From Prevotella sp. (lineage in GTDB: Bacteria > Bacteroidota > Bacteroidia > Bacteroidales > Bacteroidaceae), in contig JALFIM010000020.1 of assembly GCA_022775985.1 (NCBI GenBank), forward strand, positions 1-43,638: 43,638 nt of DNA, written 5' to 3'. Below the pieces are notes generated by a model. The model was given only the letters and a program-made list of their open reading frames with translations, was not told where the DNA came from and searched no databases. The position numbers and the translations under genes were made by a program. This document shows, in pieces, positions 17,786-26,868 of this stretch; position 1 is the first letter of the stretch, and every line of letters begins with the position of its first letter.

Positions 17786-17930
17786 AGCATTTATCTATAC
17801 AGCAGAGTATATTTATCTGTACAGCAGAGCGTTTTTATCTGTACAGCAGAGCGTATCTATCTGTACAACATATTGTCTTTTTCTGTACAGAGGACTGCGT
17901 TCATCCATACAGCACACAACTTTTACTCCT
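17777..17930. repeat. Seven tandem 22-bp units overlapping the 3' end of namZ
   Basis: Seven contiguous 22-base units start at 17777, 17799, 17821, 17843, 17865, 17887 and 17909. The central units read ACAGCAGAGCGTTTTTATCT plus GT, and the outer ones are diverged. The first unit overlaps the tail of repeat element B, and the last covers the stop codon of the minus-strand namZ gene. There are no unique spacers, so this is not a CRISPR array. Confidence 0.85.
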
Positions 17931-19107
17931 TATACAGCAGATACTTGCGGCGCTGCTTCTTGAATTTGGCCACGTCCTTGGCCCAGCACGCCTTTATCTC
18001 ATCCGCACTCTTCCCCATCTCTATCAAGGGGCGCACGTAGTCTACCCCGATGAGTTTCTCGAAGAAAGGCGTGAAGAACTTGTCGCCCACATTGAGCATG
18101 CGGTATGCCTTGATGAGGTAGCTGAGGTCTAAGCCACGGCTCCATATCACGGAGTCGGAGAGCTGGCTGAGATTGTATCCGTAACAGGTGTGCCCGAGCT
18201 GCGGCGGATTCTTCGCACCCTCGCGGCTCTCGGGCGTGAAGCGGTAGGAGCATATCTTCATGTCGGGGTGGCCGAACTGTTGGAACGGCAGGTCGGTGCC
18301 GCGGCCAAGGCTCACGTCGGTGGCCTCGAAGTAGCACAGCGACGGATAGAGGTATATGGCCTTCATGTTGGGCAGGTTGGGCGACGGCGGCACGGGAAGC
18401 GTGTAGCGCGTCTGGTGGGTGTAGCCCTGGCACGTCACCACCTTGAGGCGGCACTTGCGCCCATCGGCCAGCCAGTGCTCGCCGTTGACCATGCGTGCCA
18501 GCTCACCGAGCGTCATGCCATGCACCACCGGTATGGGCAGACTGCCCACGCCCGACTTGAAGCGCATGTCGAGTATGGGGCCGTCTACGTAGAATCCGTT
18601 GGGGTTTGGACGGTCGAGCACCACCATCTGCTTGCCGTACTCGGCGCAGCGGTCCATCAGCCTCACCATAGTAATATAATAGGTGTAAAACCTCAGCCCC
18701 ACGTCCTGTATGTCACTGACGAGCACGTCAAACTTACTCATCTCCTCATCATCTGGAGCTCCGCCCTTAACACCGTAGAGCGAGTAGATGGGCGTGCCCG
18801 TCTTGGCATCCACCGAACTGCTGACCTTCTCGCCGGCGTCGGCCTTTCCACGGAAGCCATGCTCCGGTGAGAATATCGTTACGACGTTCACCCCGTTGTC
18901 AAGCAGCACGTCGAGCACGTGGCGGTCGCCCACCACGCCCGTCTGGTTGGAGAACAGCGCCACGCGCTTGCCCTTGAGCAGCGGCAGATAAGCATCGGTG
19001 CGTGCCGCTCCCACCACCACGCCGCCGTCGGGAGCGGCCGCGCGGCAAGCCGGCAGGGCCATCATCAGCACCGCCAGCAACAATAGCATTCTACATTTCA
19101 TTGCCAT
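17923..19107 (-). CDS. namZ: Exo-beta-N-acetylmuramidase NamZ (DUF1343 family) lipoprotein
   Basis: I chose the ATG at 19107 (MAMKCRMLLLLAVLMMALPA, then CRAA), which gives a signal peptide with a lipobox-like LPAC. An ATG 6 bases further in is equally possible, and the longer frame to 19176 would hide the signal. The 394-residue product carries the DUF1343 signatures: KRVALFSNQTGVVGDRHV, TIFSPEHGFRG (catalytic region), TPIYSLYG, SDIQDVGLRFYTYYITM, VVLDRPNPNGFYVDGPILD and ATDVSLGRGTDLPFQQFGHP. Characterised NamZ enzymes of Bacillus subtilis and Tannerella forsythia release terminal MurNAc from peptidoglycan fragments. It is divergent from the symporter-hydrolase-amidase operon at 19579, a typical peptidoglycan-salvage neighbourhood. 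Its last codons lie in a 22-bp repeat unit. Confidence 0.9.
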   Translation of the reverse strand: MAMKCRMLLLLAVLMMALPACRAAAPDGGVVVGAARTDAYLPLLKGKRVALFSNQTGVVGDRHVLDVLLDNGVNVVTIFSPEHGFRGKADAGEKVSSSVDAKTGTPIYSLYGVKGGAPDDEEMSKFDVLVSDIQDVGLRFYTYYITMVRLMDRCAEYGKQMVVLDRPNPNGFYVDGPILDMRFKSGVGSLPIPVVHGMTLGELARMVNGEHWLADGRKCRLKVVTCQGYTHQTRYTLPVPPSPNLPNMKAIYLYPSLCYFEATDVSLGRGTDLPFQQFGHPDMKICSYRFTPESREGAKNPPQLGHTCYGYNLSQLSDSVIWSRGLDLSYLIKAYRMLNVGDKFFTPFFEKLIGVDYVRPLIEMGKSADEIKACWAKDVAKFKKQRRKYLLYKE

Positions 19108-19247
19108 GTGTTCTGTCTGTTGTCGGGTCGTGGCACTGCCGCAGCGGTCTGAAAGCAAAGTCGCAGCGTGCCACACACCCCGTGTGATACATCCTGCGGT
19201 GCCGCCGCATGCTTACTACATGACAGGCGCACCGCCTTTAACGCTTA

Positions 19248-19255
19248 CAAAAGTA
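19248..19255 (-). promoter_or_regulatory. Possible -7 promoter element for namZ
   Basis: On the minus strand this reads TACTTTTG, matching TAnnTTTG, about 140 bases before the namZ start. The nearest TTTG upstream is about 24-25 bases away, longer than usual. Confidence 0.35.
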
Positions 19256-19335
19256 ACAATTTATCGGCGATAGGGCATACCAAAACATCATTTTTTTATT
19301 TTTCGACGCCGATGACAAAATTCCCTGTCGCGGGC

Positions 19336-19469
19336 TTGTCCTTTTATCAAAAACACGTTACCTTTGTAGAACATAAGCTGCGGCGCGGCTATCAGAGCAA
19401 GCTCCATTGCTCTCGCACTTGCATTATCTTTGTATAACATAAGCTGCGGCGCGGCTATCGGAGCAAGCC
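19336..19469 (+). repeat. Duplicated promoter-bearing repeat upstream of the symporter operon
   Basis: A roughly 45-base sequence occurs twice, at 19358-19402 and 19424-19468 (66-base offset). Each copy has TTACCTTTG or TTATCTTTG, then AACATAAGCTGCGGCGCGG and CTATC(A/G)GAGCAAGC. Each starts with a TAnnTTTG -7 element (19359-19366 and 19425-19432). The first has TTG 20 bases upstream (19336-19338), a full promoter; the second has only TTG at 15 bases. Transcription from the second would leave a leader of about 140 bases before the ATG at 19579. The stretch 19108-19335 otherwise holds the namZ upstream region. Confidence 0.75.
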
Positions 19470-19578
19470 GCTCGGCTCTCATGCCGGCGCATTGCCAGCC
19501 GTGTGACCTGTAAGTACGCGCACGGTCATGGCCGCGCGGAGCTATACCTTATTTATTAACGCTTAATACACAATCATC

Positions 19579-21033
19579 ATGAGTCCGCTGACTATCGCCA
19601 TCACCGTAATGGCCTACTTCGTGTTACTGTTCACCGTGTCTTACATGGCGGGCCGCAAGGCCGACAACCAAGGGTTCTTCGTGGGCAACCGCAAGTCCGA
19701 GTGGTACGTCGTGGCAGTGGCCACGATGGGCTCGTTCATATCGGGCGTGACCTTCGTGTCGGTGCCAGGCATGGTGGCCGACAAGAGTTTCTCGTACCTG
19801 CAGATGGTCATGGGCTTCATAGTGGGGCAGATGGTCATAGCATTCATACTCATACCGCTGTTCTACCGCATGAACCTCGTGTCGGTGTACCAGTATCTTG
19901 AGGACCGCTTCGGGCTGAAGTCGTACCGCACGGGGGCATGGTTCTTCTTCGTGTCGAAGATGCTCGGCGCGTCGGTGCGGCTGTTCTTGGTGTGCCTCAC
20001 GCTCCAGCTTCTCGTGTTCGAGCCCCTGCATCTGCCGTTCGCCCTCAACGTGTTCGTGACCGTTCTGCTCGTATGGCTCTACACGTTCCGTGGCGGCGTG
20101 AAGTCGATAATATGGACAGACGTGCTCAAGTCGCTGTGCCTCATACTGTCGGTGGTGCTCAGCATAGTGTTCATAGCCGGCAGGATGCACCTCGGCGCGG
20201 GCGACATGATAGGCTCGATATTCAGCAGCGACATGTCGCAGGTGTTCTTCTTCGACGACATCAACGACAAGCGCTACTTCTTCAAGCAGTTCCTCGCCGG
20301 CGTGTTCACGATGATAGCCACCACCGGCCTCGACCAGGACATGATGCAGCGCAACCTCAGCTGCAAGAACTACCGCGACTCACAGAAGAACATGATGGTG
20401 AGCATAGCGTGCCAGTTCGTCATCAACCTGCTGTTCCTCATGCTCGGCGTGCTGCTCTACAAGTTCGCTGCCAGCGTGGGCATCAGCGCACACGGCGACA
20501 ACCTGTTCCCCTCCGTGGCCACCAGCGAGTACCTGCCCATAGGCGTGGGCATACTCTTCATCATCGGGCTCTTCTCCTCTGCCTACTCGGCAGCGGGCTC
20601 CGCGCTCACCGCGCTCACCACCTCCTTCACCATAGACATACTCTCCGCCGACAAGAAAGACGGCGGCGACGAGCACCGCCTGGCCTCCACGCGCCAGAAG
20701 GTACACCTCGGCATGGCCGTGACCATGGCCGTGGTGATATTCGTGTTCGGCCTGCTCAACAACACGAGCGTCATAGATGCCGTGTACGTACTGGCCAGCT
20801 ACACCTACGGCCCCATACTCGGCATGTTCGCCTTCGGCATACTCACGCGCCGCAAGGTGCGCGACCGCTTCGTGCCGGTGGCCGCCATAGTGTCGCCGCT
20901 GCTGTGCTACGTGCTCCAGACCCACTCCGAGCAGTGGTTCGGCGGCTACAAGTTCAGCTACGAGCTGCTCATCCTCAACGCCCTGTTCACGTTCATAGGG
21001 CTGTGTCTCCTCATCCGCCGCAGCGACGACTGA
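19579..21033 (+). CDS. Sodium/solute symporter (SSS family)
   Basis: A 484-residue inner-membrane transporter with about 13 hydrophobic segments, beginning MSPLTIAITVMAYFVLLFTV. SSS-family features include GRKADNQGFFVGNRKSEW (first loop), GSFISGVTFVSVPGMV and the FKQFLAGVFTMIATTGLDQDMMQRNLSCK region. LFSSAYSAAGSALTALTTSF, a sodium-site helix, is also present. The solute is not readable from sequence. Because the gene heads an operon with peptidoglycan-degrading enzymes and is divergent from namZ, MurNAc, a muropeptide or another wall-derived sugar or peptide is a reasonable inference. The next gene starts 47 bases downstream on the same strand. Confidence 0.88.
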   Translation: MSPLTIAITVMAYFVLLFTVSYMAGRKADNQGFFVGNRKSEWYVVAVATMGSFISGVTFVSVPGMVADKSFSYLQMVMGFIVGQMVIAFILIPLFYRMNLVSVYQYLEDRFGLKSYRTGAWFFFVSKMLGASVRLFLVCLTLQLLVFEPLHLPFALNVFVTVLLVWLYTFRGGVKSIIWTDVLKSLCLILSVVLSIVFIAGRMHLGAGDMIGSIFSSDMSQVFFFDDINDKRYFFKQFLAGVFTMIATTGLDQDMMQRNLSCKNYRDSQKNMMVSIACQFVINLLFLMLGVLLYKFAASVGISAHGDNLFPSVATSEYLPIGVGILFIIGLFSSAYSAAGSALTALTTSFTIDILSADKKDGGDEHRLASTRQKVHLGMAVTMAVVIFVFGLLNNTSVIDAVYVLASYTYGPILGMFAFGILTRRKVRDRFVPVAAIVSPLLCYVLQTHSEQWFGGYKFSYELLILNALFTFIGLCLLIRRSDD

Positions 21034-21080
21034 CACACGGCACGACATACGTACCATACCGACAAGCAAAACACTACTAT

Positions 21081-22280
21081 ATGATTCTGAAACGCACACA
21101 CACCTTAGCAGCGATGCTCTGCGCCGCCATCATGGCGGTGGCACAGCCACTGCAGCGCGTCAGCCCCGAGGAAGTGGGGCTTGACGCGGCACGTCTCGCC
21201 AACGCCGATGCCGCCATCGAGGCAGCCATCAGCAAGGAGTACATACCCGGTGCCGTTCTCGCCGTGGTGCGCCACGGCAAAATGGCATACCTCAAGGCAT
21301 ACGGCAACAAGCGCGTGGTGCCCAAGAAGGAGAAGATGACCACCTCCACCGTGTTCGACATGGCATCGTGCAGCAAGTCCATGTCTACGGCAGTGTCGGC
21401 CATGATACTCGCCGAGCAGGGCCGCATAAGGCTGCTCGACCGCGTAGACGCATACATCCCGGGCTTCGGCAACTGGAAAGACGCTGACGGCGAGGAGACT
21501 TCCATACGCATCATCGACCTCATGACCCACACCTCAGGGCTGCCGCCCTACGCCGACGCGGCCATGCTCAAGGAGAAGTACGGTGCCCCCAACCCCGACG
21601 CTCTCATCGACTACATCTGCCACTGCCGCCGCGACTTCGCGCCCACCAGCGACATGCAGTACAGTTGTCTGAACTACATCACGCTCCAGCGCATCATAGA
21701 GAAGGTGTCGGGGCAGTCGTTGCGCGACTTCGCCAAGCAGCACATCTTCAGCCCTCTGGGCATGACGCACACCGACTACAACCCCTCGCCCGAGCTGGCG
21801 AGGCTCTGCGCCCCCACCGAGAAGCTCGCCGACGGCACCATACTGCAAGGAGTGGTGCATGACCCGCTCGCACGCATCATGAACGGCGGCATATCGGGCA
21901 ACGCCGGTGTGTTCTCCACTGCCGACGACGTGGCCCTGCTCTGCGCCGCACTGCAGAACGGCGGTGAGTGGAACGGGCACCGCATACTGGGCCCGCTCAC
22001 CGTGGAGGCCATGCGCACCGTGCCGCGCCGCGTGGCCACACTGGGCCGCACGCCCGGCTGGGACGTGTTCTCGCCCTACGCATCCAACGTGGGCGACCTG
22101 CTCAGCAGCCAGGCTTACGGGCACACGGGGTTCACGGGCACGAGCATTGTCATCGACCCCGTCAACGACGTGAGCATCATACTGCTCACCAACAGCGTAC
22201 ACCCCACAGGCAAGGGCAACTGCGTAGCCCTGCGCTCATACGTGGCCAACGCCGTGGCAGGGGCCATCATCGCCCGATGA
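21081..22280 (+). CDS. Exported serine hydrolase of the beta-lactamase/PBP4* fold
   Basis: The ATG at 21081 gives a signal peptide (MILKRTHTLAAMLCAAIMAV, cleavage near AQP). A much longer frame reading in from inside the symporter gene is an artefact. The 399-residue product has the SxxK motif (MASCSKSMS, Ser96-Lys99). The second motif is YSC (MQYSCLNY) where most relatives have YxN, and the third is HTG in GHTGFTG. PGAVLAVVRHGKMAYLKAYG is typical of class C-like serine hydrolases. Such proteins can be D,D-peptidases, D-aminopeptidases or esterases rather than antibiotic-degrading enzymes. In this operon a role on wall peptides is likely, but this is inferred from context. It is 47 bases after the symporter and 58 bases before the next gene. 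Confidence 0.88.
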   Translation: MILKRTHTLAAMLCAAIMAVAQPLQRVSPEEVGLDAARLANADAAIEAAISKEYIPGAVLAVVRHGKMAYLKAYGNKRVVPKKEKMTTSTVFDMASCSKSMSTAVSAMILAEQGRIRLLDRVDAYIPGFGNWKDADGEETSIRIIDLMTHTSGLPPYADAAMLKEKYGAPNPDALIDYICHCRRDFAPTSDMQYSCLNYITLQRIIEKVSGQSLRDFAKQHIFSPLGMTHTDYNPSPELARLCAPTEKLADGTILQGVVHDPLARIMNGGISGNAGVFSTADDVALLCAALQNGGEWNGHRILGPLTVEAMRTVPRRVATLGRTPGWDVFSPYASNVGDLLSSQAYGHTGFTGTSIVIDPVNDVSIILLTNSVHPTGKGNCVALRSYVANAVAGAIIAR

Positions 22281-22338
22281 CAGGCCACACCGCCACGGCC
22301 GCACCGCCACCATTAAGCCATAACACTACCCTACATAC

Positions 22339-23694
22339 ATGAACAACATGACACACACCATCGCATCCGTGGCCCTGCTCATGGCCACCGCGCTGCCGTC
22401 TGCCGCACAGAAGCAGTACATAATGCTGCCTGGTGACAGCACCTACTCTTGGCCGGCCGACCTCCATCACCGTCTGCTCTGCGACTTCACGAAGTCGCGC
22501 AGCGACGTAGAAGCATACATCAAGAAGTACATCCCCGGTGTCACCGACGCGCAGATGGACGCCTGGGAGAAGTCGGGGGCACTCGAGACGAGGGTCATCG
22601 ACGGCCGCAAGCTGTACTTCCACAACGCCGCTCCCAACCTTTTCCGCATAGACCGTGCATGCGCTGCCATCAAGACGCAGCACGACGGAGCCTCTGACGA
22701 CAACTCTGCCGTGAGGAGCAAGAACGTGCGCCAGATAATGCGTGAGGCCCCGCAGTCGCCCCACCGCTTCGGCGATGCCAAGCGCATCAAGGTGAGATAC
22801 ACCATCACGGTGCAGCCCGATGCCGTGCCCGACGGCGAGGTGGTGCGCTGCTGGATGCCGTTGCCGCGCACCGACATAGCACGCCAGCAGGACGTAAGGC
22901 TGCTGGCCGCGAGCGAGATGGACTATGACAAATCGCCCACAGACTACGCACACTCCACATTCTACACAGACAAGAGAGCCGAGAAGGGCAAGCCCACGGT
23001 GTTCTGGGAGGAATTTGAGTACACATCCTACGGCGAGTGGCACGACCTGCGCCCCGAGGACATACGACCATACGACACGTCAAGCGAGCTGTACCGCCGC
23101 TACACGTCGGAGCGCGACGCTCATGTCGTGTTCACGCCGCGCCTGAGACAGCTTGCCGACTCGCTCACACGGGGCATCGACAACCCACTGCTCAAGGCCC
23201 AGAGCATATTCCGATGGATAGACGCCAACTTCCCCTGGGCCTCGGCACGCGAGTACTCCACCATAGAGAACATACCCGAGTACGTCCTCGCCAACCGCCA
23301 CGGCGACTGCGGACAGGTGTCTTTGCTCTTCATCACGCTGTGCCGCATCTGCGGCATCCCGGCCCACTTCCAGAGCGGTTTCATGCTGCACCCTGGCGAG
23401 GAGAACCTGCACGACTGGAGCGAGGTGTACTTCGAGGGCGTGGGATGGGTGCCCGTAGACATGTCGTTCGGCACGCCCGGCTACGCCGCCAACGACAAGG
23501 AGCGGCTCTTCTACATGGGAGGCATAGACTCATGGCGCATGGTAGTGAACGACGACTTCGGCGGAGAGCTGTACCCACACAAGCGTTTCCCACGCAGCGA
23601 GACCGTAGATTTCCAGCGCGGAGAAGTGGAGTGGCGAGGCGGCAACCTGTATTTCGACAAGTGGAGCTGGCATCTCGAGGTGCTGAAAGACTGA
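22339..23694 (+). CDS. Exported transglutaminase-like cysteine peptidase
   Basis: A 451-residue protein with a signal peptide (MNNMTHTIASVALLMATALP, cleavage near SAAQ). The transglutaminase core has the catalytic triad in place: Cys324 in NRHGDCGQVSLLF, His358 in NLHDWSEVYF and Asp374 in GWVPVDMSFG. The N-terminal about 270 residues form a family-specific region including RYTITVQPDAVPDGEVVRCW. Bacterial transglutaminase-like proteins of this layout are usually cysteine peptidases rather than crosslinkers. With its neighbours it plausibly cleaves peptide stems of peptidoglycan fragments, though no direct evidence is visible. It is third gene in the operon, 47 bases before the amidase gene. 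Confidence 0.87.
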   Translation: MNNMTHTIASVALLMATALPSAAQKQYIMLPGDSTYSWPADLHHRLLCDFTKSRSDVEAYIKKYIPGVTDAQMDAWEKSGALETRVIDGRKLYFHNAAPNLFRIDRACAAIKTQHDGASDDNSAVRSKNVRQIMREAPQSPHRFGDAKRIKVRYTITVQPDAVPDGEVVRCWMPLPRTDIARQQDVRLLAASEMDYDKSPTDYAHSTFYTDKRAEKGKPTVFWEEFEYTSYGEWHDLRPEDIRPYDTSSELYRRYTSERDAHVVFTPRLRQLADSLTRGIDNPLLKAQSIFRWIDANFPWASAREYSTIENIPEYVLANRHGDCGQVSLLFITLCRICGIPAHFQSGFMLHPGEENLHDWSEVYFEGVGWVPVDMSFGTPGYAANDKERLFYMGGIDSWRMVVNDDFGGELYPHKRFPRSETVDFQRGEVEWRGGNLYFDKWSWHLEVLKD

Positions 23695-23741
23695 CGCCCA
23701 CCACGCATATTTGGTACCACAGACAAACATAACATCACTAT

Positions 23742-26700
23742 ATGAACAGACTATTAGCAACAAGCGCCGCCGTCATGCTGTGCCTTCCTGCCGCCCTTAT
23801 GGCTCAGAACATCAGCAAGACCGACCGCGCCACCGTAGAGACCATACTCAACAAGTACGCCACGGGGGTGCAGACAGGCCGCATAAAGGTTGATTCCGCC
23901 GCCGTAGACGGCGACACCCTGCGGCTGTTCGCGAGCGACAACCTCACCTACCTGCCCCTGCGCAGCGGCAATTACAGCCAGATTATCAGCGACGTGAAGG
24001 CCGCGCTGCCGCAGAATGTCGCCGGCAAGGCCGTGAGCATAGTGGCGGGAGGCCGCGACATAAAGGAGCTTATACTCCGCGCCAGCATCACTGGCAAAGG
24101 CCGGCGCGAGGCTTTCACCAATCCCGCAAAGACTCCGCTCGTCACCGATGTAGACCGTCCGTTCAAGTCGCCGCGCGGACTCGACGGCCGCCACATAGCC
24201 CTTTGGCAGAGCCACGGACTATACTACCAGCACGGTCTGGCCCGTTGGGAGTGGCAGCGCGGCCGCATGTTCCAGAGCGTGGAGGACAAATACACGCAGA
24301 GCTACGTCCTGCCCTACCTCATACCCATGCTCCAGAACGCCGGGGCCGTGGTAATGACACCGCGTGAGCGCGACACCAATCCCTACGAGGTGGTGGTAGA
24401 CAACGACGCACAGTCGCCCATCACCGATGCCGACGGCAACATCACGGCCGACAAGTCTACGTATGCCGAGGCCAACGGACAGCGTCAGTGGCGCAAGGGC
24501 GAGGGCCACGGCTTCGCCTATCTGCGCCCGTTCTACAAAGACTTCGAGAACCCGTTTGCCGAAGGTTCGTACCGCGTGGCCGACGCAGTGGCCAAGAAGT
24601 CGCAGGAGAGCACCGTGACATGGACTCCCGACATACCCGCCGACCGCGACTATGCCGTATATGTGTCGTACAAGACCCTGCCCAACAGCGCGTCAGACGC
24701 GCACTACACCATATACCACAAGGGCGGGACTACCGAGTTCGCCGTCAACCAGAAGATGGGCGGCAGCACGTGGATATACCTCGGAACGTTCAGTTTCGCC
24801 AAGGGCAAGGACGGCAAGGTGGTGCTCAGCAACGTGTCCAAGGACAAGAACGCGTGCGTCACCGCCGATGCCGTGAGGTTCGGCGGCGGACTCGGCAACA
24901 TAGCACGCTGCGCCGACGGCGACTCCATCTGGGCCAACACCAAGAAAGACCGCGAGACGCCGGCTGCCCCGCGCAGCCAGTGGCAGCCCCGTATCAGCAC
25001 GCAGTATGAGACGAGCGGCTACCCGCGCTACCTCGAAGGGGCACGCTACTGGATGCAGTGGGCCGGCATACCCGACAGCATATACTCGCCCACACACGGT
25101 GCCAACGACTACTCCGACGACTACAAAGACCGCGGCATCTGGGTCAACTACCTCGCAGGCGGCACCAAGGCCGTGCCCGACATGCAGGGCCTCAACATCC
25201 CGATAGACATGTCATTGGCCTTCCACAGCGATGCCGGCACCGTGTACGGCGACTCCATCATAGGCACATTAGGCATATACCAGACATCACAATACGGTGG
25301 CAAGTTCGCCGACGGCACCTCGCGCGATGCCAACCGCGACCTCTGCGACCTCGTGCTGTCGAGCATCACCGATGACGTGCGGGCCCTCTACGAACCCAAG
25401 TGGACGCGCCGTGGCATGTGGAACCAACGGTACTTCGAGGCATGGGTGCCGCGAGTACCCGCCATGCTGCTCGAGCTTCTGTCGCACGAGAACTTCGCCG
25501 ACATGCGCTACGGCCTTGACCCGCGCTTCCACTTCACCGTGGGCCGCGCCGTGTACAAGGGCATCCTGCGCTTCCTCGCCGACGAGTACGGCTACGACTA
25601 CGTAGTGCAGCCGCTGCCCGTAAGCCACATGGCCGCCGCCATAGATGCCAAGCAGCGCGTGCGCCTGACATGGAAGCCCGTGTCAGACCCACTGGAGCCC
25701 ACCGCCGAGGCAGAGCGTTACGTGGTGTACAAGCGCGTGGGCGACGGCGGATTCGACAACGGCACGGTGGTGAAGCGTGCCGAGTACGTGTGCGACATAC
25801 CGTCTGACGAGGTGGTGAGCTTCAAGGTCACGGCCATAAACCTGGGCGGCGAGAGTTTCCCCTCGGAGATAATCTCCGTGGGCCTGTCGTCGAAGTCGGC
25901 ATCGAAGCCCATACTCGTGGTCAACGGTTTCGACCGCATCAGTGCCCCCGACGACTTCCGTTCGGCAGATGATGAGCAGGCAGGATTCCTCGCCGACAGC
26001 GACAACGGTGTGCCGTACAAGCAGATGATAAGCTACGTAGGCAAGATGAAGGAGTTTCGCCGGGCCATACCCTGGACTGATGACGACTCCTCCGGCTTCG
26101 GCGACAGCTACGGCAACTGCGAGCGTCTGTGCGTCGCTGGCAACACCTTCGACTACCCTGCGCTGCACGGCAAGGCCATAATGCGTGCCGGCCACAGCTT
26201 CATATCCATGAGCAAGGCCGCCTTCGAGGAGTCGGACGTGCTCACGACCGATGCCTTCGCGGCCCTCGACCTCATCCTCGGCAAGGAGAAGCAGAGCAAG
26301 ATGGGGCGCATGGGAGCCGTCAAGGGCATAGACTTCAAGACCTTCACGCAGCCCATGCAGGATGCCATCACGGCCTACTGCAAGGCCGGCGGACGCGTGT
26401 TCGTGTCTGGCGCATACGTTGCCACGGACATCTTCCACAGCCATCTGGTGAAGGCGGAGAAGTCTGACATGGACTTCGCTCGCGGCATACTCAAATACAC
26501 ATGGCGCGACGACAAGGCCGCCGTGGAGGGCAAGATTAAGTCGGTGCCGTCGCCCCTGGCCGACACACGCGCCGACTATGAGTACTACAACGAGCCCAAC
26601 GAGGAGTCGTACGTGGTGGAGTCGCCCGATGCCATAAGCCCTGCCGACCCCTGCGCCTACACCGCTTTCCGCTACACAGAGAGCAATCTGCCGGCCGGCA

Positions 26701-26828
26701 TAGTGTTCGGCGGCAACGACACCGACCACTGGCGCACGGTGGTGCTGGGCTTCCCGTTCGAGAGTGTGAAGGGAGAGGCACAGCGCGACAGCCTCATGAG
26801 CCAGGTGCTGCACTATCTTCTGAAGTAA
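23742..26828 (+). CDS. Large exported N-acetylmuramoyl-L-alanine amidase interrupted by a golvesin-like domain
   Basis: A 1028-residue protein with a signal peptide (MNRLLATSAAVMLCLPAALM, then AQN). The Amidase_3 fold is split. The first half holds GRHIALWQSHGLYYQHG (His158) and MFQSVEDKYTQSYVLPYL (Glu181); the second holds IDMSLAFHSDAG (His495) and VPAMLLELLSHENFADMRYG (Glu578). These match the zinc ligands and catalytic Glu of AmiC-type amidases. Between them, about residues 215-480, lies a golvesin C-terminal-like beta-sandwich (TVTWTPDIPADRDYAVYVSY, VNQKMGGSTWIYLGTFSF, CVTADAVRFGGG). A fibronectin-III-like domain (about 635-730) and a C-terminal alpha/beta domain follow. Relatives are often labelled xanthan lyase, which the residues do not support. 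It ends the operon, before the terminator at 26869. Confidence 0.85.
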   Translation: MNRLLATSAAVMLCLPAALMAQNISKTDRATVETILNKYATGVQTGRIKVDSAAVDGDTLRLFASDNLTYLPLRSGNYSQIISDVKAALPQNVAGKAVSIVAGGRDIKELILRASITGKGRREAFTNPAKTPLVTDVDRPFKSPRGLDGRHIALWQSHGLYYQHGLARWEWQRGRMFQSVEDKYTQSYVLPYLIPMLQNAGAVVMTPRERDTNPYEVVVDNDAQSPITDADGNITADKSTYAEANGQRQWRKGEGHGFAYLRPFYKDFENPFAEGSYRVADAVAKKSQESTVTWTPDIPADRDYAVYVSYKTLPNSASDAHYTIYHKGGTTEFAVNQKMGGSTWIYLGTFSFAKGKDGKVVLSNVSKDKNACVTADAVRFGGGLGNIARCADGDSIWANTKKDRETPAAPRSQWQPRISTQYETSGYPRYLEGARYWMQWAGIPDSIYSPTHGANDYSDDYKDRGIWVNYLAGGTKAVPDMQGLNIPIDMSLAFHSDAGTVYGDSIIGTLGIYQTSQYGGKFADGTSRDANRDLCDLVLSSITDDVRALYEPKWTRRGMWNQRYFEAWVPRVPAMLLELLSHENFADMRYGLDPRFHFTVGRAVYKGILRFLADEYGYDYVVQPLPVSHMAAAIDAKQRVRLTWKPVSDPLEPTAEAERYVVYKRVGDGGFDNGTVVKRAEYVCDIPSDEVVSFKVTAINLGGESFPSEIISVGLSSKSASKPILVVNGFDRISAPDDFRSADDEQAGFLADSDNGVPYKQMISYVGKMKEFRRAIPWTDDDSSGFGDSYGNCERLCVAGNTFDYPALHGKAIMRAGHSFISMSKAAFEESDVLTTDAFAALDLILGKEKQSKMGRMGAVKGIDFKTFTQPMQDAITAYCKAGGRVFVSGAYVATDIFHSHLVKAEKSDMDFARGILKYTWRDDKAAVEGKIKSVPSPLADTRADYEYYNEPNEESYVVESPDAISPADPCAYTAFRYTESNLPAGIVFGGNDTDHWRTVVLGFPFESVKGEAQRDSLMSQVLHYLLK

Positions 26829-26868
26829 GGCATCGGCAGCACAGTTCCGCCACCGCCACCTGATACGC

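Noticed and set aside
17777..17930. CRISPR-like array
   Set aside because: The 22-base units are contiguous with no unique spacers, and no cas genes are in the window.
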